Source of the DNA: JBBQNR01 sp963774075
Lineage (GTDB): Bacteria > Actinomycetota > Thermoleophilia > Solirubrobacterales > JBBDJG01
NCBI GenBank assembly: GCA_963774075.1
Contig: CAVZDP010000002.1
Coordinates: 186,001-250,000, forward strand
Direction of reading: 5' to 3'
DNA: 64,000 bases
The translations under genes were made by a program, and so were the position numbers. Shown here one piece after another: positions 61,150 to 64,000 of this stretch; positions within the stretch are counted from its first letter, which is position 1, and each line of letters starts with the position of its first letter. The notes beneath the pieces were generated by a model. That model ran no database searches. It was not told where the DNA came from and saw only the letters and a list, made by a program, of their open reading frames with translations.

Positions 61150-63396
61150 CTAGGCGCCGGGCGTAACCCGGTAGGCGTCGAAGACCGAGTCGACGTTCCT
61201 CAGGCGGGTGACGCAGTTCTTCAGCGCCGCCTTGTCGGGCACCTCCACCACGAAGCGGTTCTTGACCATGGGGTGGCTGACGGTGCAGCGGGCCTCGAGG
61301 ATGTTGACCCCGGCCTCCGCGAACGAGCGCGATAGGTCCTCCAACAGACGCGTGCGATCCCAGGCGTCCACCTGCAGCTCGACCCGGAACGATGTCTCGT
61401 TCTCTCCATCCCACGCGACCTTCGTAAAGCGGTCCGGGTCGCGCATCAGGGCCTTGACGTTCTTACAGCTCTCGCGGTGGATCGTGATCCCACGGCCGAG
61501 AGAGATATAGCCGGAGATGTCGTCGCCGGGCACCGGCCGGCAGCACTTGGCGAGCCGCACCATCACATCCTTGATGCCGTCCACCTTGATGCCGTAGGCG
61601 GAAGCCGTGCCGAGCGGGCGTACACGATCCTCCTTGCCGCTCGCGAGGCCCTCGCCTGGCCGCTCCTCCGTCACGGCCTCGCCCTGCTTCAGTCGCTGGA
61701 GCAGTTTGTTCACAACGACCTTGGACGAGATCTTCGCCTGGCCAAGCGCGACGTAGAAGTCGTCGGCCTTGCTGAAGCCCATCTCCCGGATCACGTCGGC
61801 GAGCAGCGGCGAGCCGGTCGTCTTCTGCGCCGGCATGCTCTGCTTTCGAAGCGCCTCCTGGAGAATTTCGCGCCCGCGATGCTCAGCGTCCTCTCTTCTC
61901 TCGCGCGTGAACCAGGCGCGGATCTTGTTGCGCGCGCGAGACGTCTTCACGAGCGCGAGCCAATCGCGGGAAGGCCCCCGGTCCTGCTTCGAGGTCAGGA
62001 TCTCGACGATGTCGCCCGACTGGAGGCGGTAGTGGAGCGGCGTGATCTTGGTGTTCACCTTCGCCCCGACGCAGCGGTGTCCCACGTCGGTGTGGACCGA
62101 ATAGGCGAAGTCGAGGGGCGTAGCCCCGGCGGGCAGCGACATGACCTCGCCCTTCGGGGTGAAGACGAACACCTCGTCCTCGAAGAGGTCGATCTTGAGC
62201 GTCTCCATGAACTCGCGCGGGTCCTGGGTCTCGTGCTGCCAGTCGACGAGATGGCGGAGCCAGGCGGGCTTTGCCACGTCCGATGCCGCGCTGTCGTCGG
62301 CAGGCGGGTCAGACCCGGGCACCGTTGGAGACGCGCTCCGCCCATCCCGCCCCGACCCTTTTCGTCCGCGAGCGGAGGAGGAGTCTTTGTAAATCCAGTG
62401 AGCGGCGACCCCATACTCGGCCGTGTAGTGCATCTGTTTGGTGCGGATCTGGATCTCGAGCGGGCGTCCCTCCGGCCCGATCACGGTCGTGTGCAACGCC
62501 TGGTAGAGGTTGAAGCGCGGCATCGCGACGTAGTCCTTGAAGCGCCCGGGCAGCGGCTTCCACAGCGAGTGGATGATGCCGATCGCGCCGTAGCAATCCC
62601 GAACCGAGTCCACGATCACCCGCATGGCGGTGAGGTCGTAGATCTCGTTGAACTCGCGCCCCTTCTTCGTCATCTTCGAGTAGATCGAGTAGAAGTGCTT
62701 GGCACGACCGGAGACCTCGGCCTCGATGCCGACGGCCTCGAGCTCCTGGCTCAGATAGCGGCCCGCCCGCTCGACGTATCCCTCGCGCTCGGTCCGCTGC
62801 TGGCTCACGAGCGACTTGATCTCTGAGTACTTGCGGGGGTGCAGCGTCGCGAAGGACAGGTCCTCCAGCTCCCACTTGATCGAGTGAATGCCGAGCCTGT
62901 GCGCGAGCGGCGCGAAGATGTCGAGCGTCTCCTTGGACTTCTCGATCTGCTTCTGCTTGTTGAGCGCGGCAAGCGTGCGCATGTTGTGGAGGCGGTCCGC
63001 GAGCTTGATCAGGATCACCCTGATGTCGCTGGCCATCGCGACCATCATCTTGCGGTAGTTCTCGGCCTGCTGCTCGTCGCGGCTCTGGAAGGTGATGCCG
63101 GCGAGCTTGGTGACGCCGTCGACGAGCTGGGCGATGTCGTCGCCGAAGCGGGCTCGGACATCCTCGAGCGAGGCGCTCGTGTCCTCGACGGTGTCGTGGA
63201 GCAGGGCCGCCCCCAGCGTCTCCGTGTCGAGGCGCATGCCGGCGCAGATCTTGGCGACGCCGACGGGGTGCGTGATGAACTCCTCGCCCGACATGCGGCG
63301 CTGGTCGGCGTGACGCTCGCAGGCGAAGGCGAACGCCTCGCCGACGATGTCGATGTCGACCGGCTCCACGGCGTCATCGGCGTGCTCTGCGATCAC
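61150..63396 (-). CDS. rel: Bifunctional (p)ppGpp synthetase/hydrolase
   Basis: From GTG 63396 Rel has 748 residues: HD hydrolase domain (ITHPVGVAKI, ALLHDTVEDT, LADRLHNMRTL), synthetase domain (YSKMTKKGREFNEIYDLTAMRVIV), TGS (VFVFTPKGEVMSLPAGATPLDFAYSVH), helical region and C-terminal ACT domain (NRFVVEVPDKAALKNCVTRLRNV). It controls the stringent response. The frame stays open upstream for 111 codons of a Lys/Arg-rich protein-like sequence, to ATT at 63729 behind GAGGAGG. Rel may therefore be 859 residues long. No NTG codon lies between. Confidence 0.95.
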   Translation of the reverse strand: MIAEHADDAVEPVDIDIVGEAFAFACERHADQRRMSGEEFITHPVGVAKICAGMRLDTETLGAALLHDTVEDTSASLEDVRARFGDDIAQLVDGVTKLAGITFQSRDEQQAENYRKMMVAMASDIRVILIKLADRLHNMRTLAALNKQKQIEKSKETLDIFAPLAHRLGIHSIKWELEDLSFATLHPRKYSEIKSLVSQQRTEREGYVERAGRYLSQELEAVGIEAEVSGRAKHFYSIYSKMTKKGREFNEIYDLTAMRVIVDSVRDCYGAIGIIHSLWKPLPGRFKDYVAMPRFNLYQALHTTVIGPEGRPLEIQIRTKQMHYTAEYGVAAHWIYKDSSSARGRKGSGRDGRSASPTVPGSDPPADDSAASDVAKPAWLRHLVDWQHETQDPREFMETLKIDLFEDEVFVFTPKGEVMSLPAGATPLDFAYSVHTDVGHRCVGAKVNTKITPLHYRLQSGDIVEILTSKQDRGPSRDWLALVKTSRARNKIRAWFTRERREDAEHRGREILQEALRKQSMPAQKTTGSPLLADVIREMGFSKADDFYVALGQAKISSKVVVNKLLQRLKQGEAVTEERPGEGLASGKEDRVRPLGTASAYGIKVDGIKDVMVRLAKCCRPVPGDDISGYISLGRGITIHRESCKNVKALMRDPDRFTKVAWDGENETSFRVELQVDAWDRTRLLEDLSRSFAEAGVNILEARCTVSHPMVKNRFVVEVPDKAALKNCVTRLRNVDSVFDAYRVTPGA

Positions 63397-63680
63397 GGCG
63401 AAGAGATCCGTCAGCAGCTCGCTCTCGTGGGAGAGAAGCTCGTGACGGGCGGCGATCTCCTCGGCTCTCGCGGCGCCCCTCGCGCGGTCGCCGCCGAGCC
63501 CGACGCGCTTGCGGACGGACGTGAGCCGCTCGGTTTTGCCGTTTGCGGCCGGCGCGCTCGCGGCCCCGTTGGCGCCGTCGACCTTCTTGTCGCGGGTCTT
63601 CTGCGCGGCGGCCTGGCGCTCGCCACGCTTGCCCTTGGCGGCGCCGCGTTTGGGCGAATGGTCGGCCGAGCGGTCCCGGC

Positions 63681-64000
63681 CTAGGCCGCCTTCGTCTTCC
63701 TCTCTGGTTGTGCCTGCTCGCTCAGAAATCTCAATCCCTCCTCGCAGAGGGTGCTACAAGCTCGAAACGCCTCCGACCGCTCCAGCTCCACACGTCCCTT
63801 TCCTACGGAGGTAATCGTGCACCTAACGGTAGCGCTTGAGGGTTCCAGCTCAACGAGATCCAGCTCCGCGAGGATCCTCAGGCAACGGCCGGCCAGGGCG
63901 GGCGGGCGCGGATGGCGGCCATCACCGGCCAGGAGGGCCTCCAACGCCTCTCCCTCCACTCCCGCCGGGTGGGCGGCGAGCGCCCGGTAGATCGCCGTCA
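63681..64000 (-). CDS. recJ: C-terminal end of a probable single-strand exonuclease RecJ (partial)
   Basis: Only the last about 106 residues lie in the window, running off its end: AIYRALAAHPAGVEGEALEALL, GRHPRPPALAGRCLRILAELDLVELE and a basic end QAQPERKTKAA. This resembles the C-terminal domain of actinobacterial RecJ, and recJ commonly precedes rel in this phylum. No catalytic DHH motif is visible because the N-terminal part is missing, so the assignment rests on weak similarity and position. Confidence 0.5.
   Translation of the reverse strand, partial: TAIYRALAAHPAGVEGEALEALLAGDGRHPRPPALAGRCLRILAELDLVELEPSSATVRCTITSVGKGRVELERSEAFRACSTLCEEGLRFLSEQAQPERKTKAA
63727..63743 (-). promoter_or_regulatory. 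Shine-Dalgarno plus putative ATT start of Rel
   Basis: The minus strand reads GAGGAGG, GATTGAG, then ATT (63729-63727) in frame with Rel. Translation from it gives SERAGTTREEDEGGLGRDRS and a basic linker, joined to the HD domain. The frame has a TAG stop about 10 codons further upstream. This lies within the end of the recJ-like gene. Confidence 0.4.

Overview
The window is about 64 kb of high-GC chromosomal DNA. Gene order, the actinobacterial integration host factor (mihF), mycobacterial-style NHEJ genes, a DUF6766 protein, and secreted proteins ending in basic 'RSVKRA...GNR...IRLR' domains point to an actinobacterium, most likely of the Thermoleophilia/Solirubrobacterales group (inference from content; no 16S rRNA is present). 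No transposase, integrase, phage gene or CRISPR array was seen.

Layout. 1-6.1 kb: rnj-dapA with a divergent amidase, then dapB and an M16 peptidase. 6.2-31.7 kb is one long minus-strand housekeeping block. In order of transcription it reads rnz; pyrR-pyrB-pyrC-isochorismatase-carA-carB-pyrK-pyrD; mihF-gmk-rpoZ-coaBC-TPR-dtd; rimP-nusA-infB-DUF503-rbfA-nrnA-truB-ribF-rpsO-pnp. It carries a PyrR-binding loop before pyrR, a promoter for mihF, and a terminator/antiterminator pair in front of rimP. 31.7-45.4 kb is an accessory region: secreted and membrane proteins (CopC, YcnI, two members of an unnamed secreted family, a TolB-like propeller), a tRNA-Arg(CCG) and a molybdopterin oxidoreductase. 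Three of these secreted-protein genes are each split by two frameshifts, whereas the housekeeping genes are intact.

45.4-54.6 kb: a methyltransferase, an EfeU/FTR1 iron permease behind two abutting DtxR/IdeR-like palindromes, a HAD phosphatase, a 27-residue membrane peptide coupled to DUF6766, DUF72, a split NHEJ set (LigD polymerase, Ku, LigD phosphoesterase-ligase), a zinc-ribbon protein and CorA. 54.6-64 kb: an SRPBCC protein, then a SAM-I riboswitch controlling a threonine-synthase-family enzyme and a MoaD/ThiS-like protein ending in Gly-Gly. After these come HIT, phosphomannomutase, a metallo-beta-lactamase protein, a lipid-kinase-family protein, bifunctional Rel, and the C-terminal end of a probable recJ.

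Most interesting signals. (1) SAM-I riboswitch + ThrC-like enzyme + sulfur-carrier-like protein fits homocysteine synthesis from O-phosphohomoserine rather than, or besides, threonine synthesis. (2) Two families of hairpin-forming repeats begin exactly at stop codons of unrelated genes; in two convergent gene pairs they fill the whole space from stop to stop. (3) The M16 peptidase and Rel frames extend upstream to ATC and ATT codons behind near-perfect Shine-Dalgarno sequences. (4) A secreted protein family in two copies, and three nearby secreted proteins whose mature forms would start with histidine.
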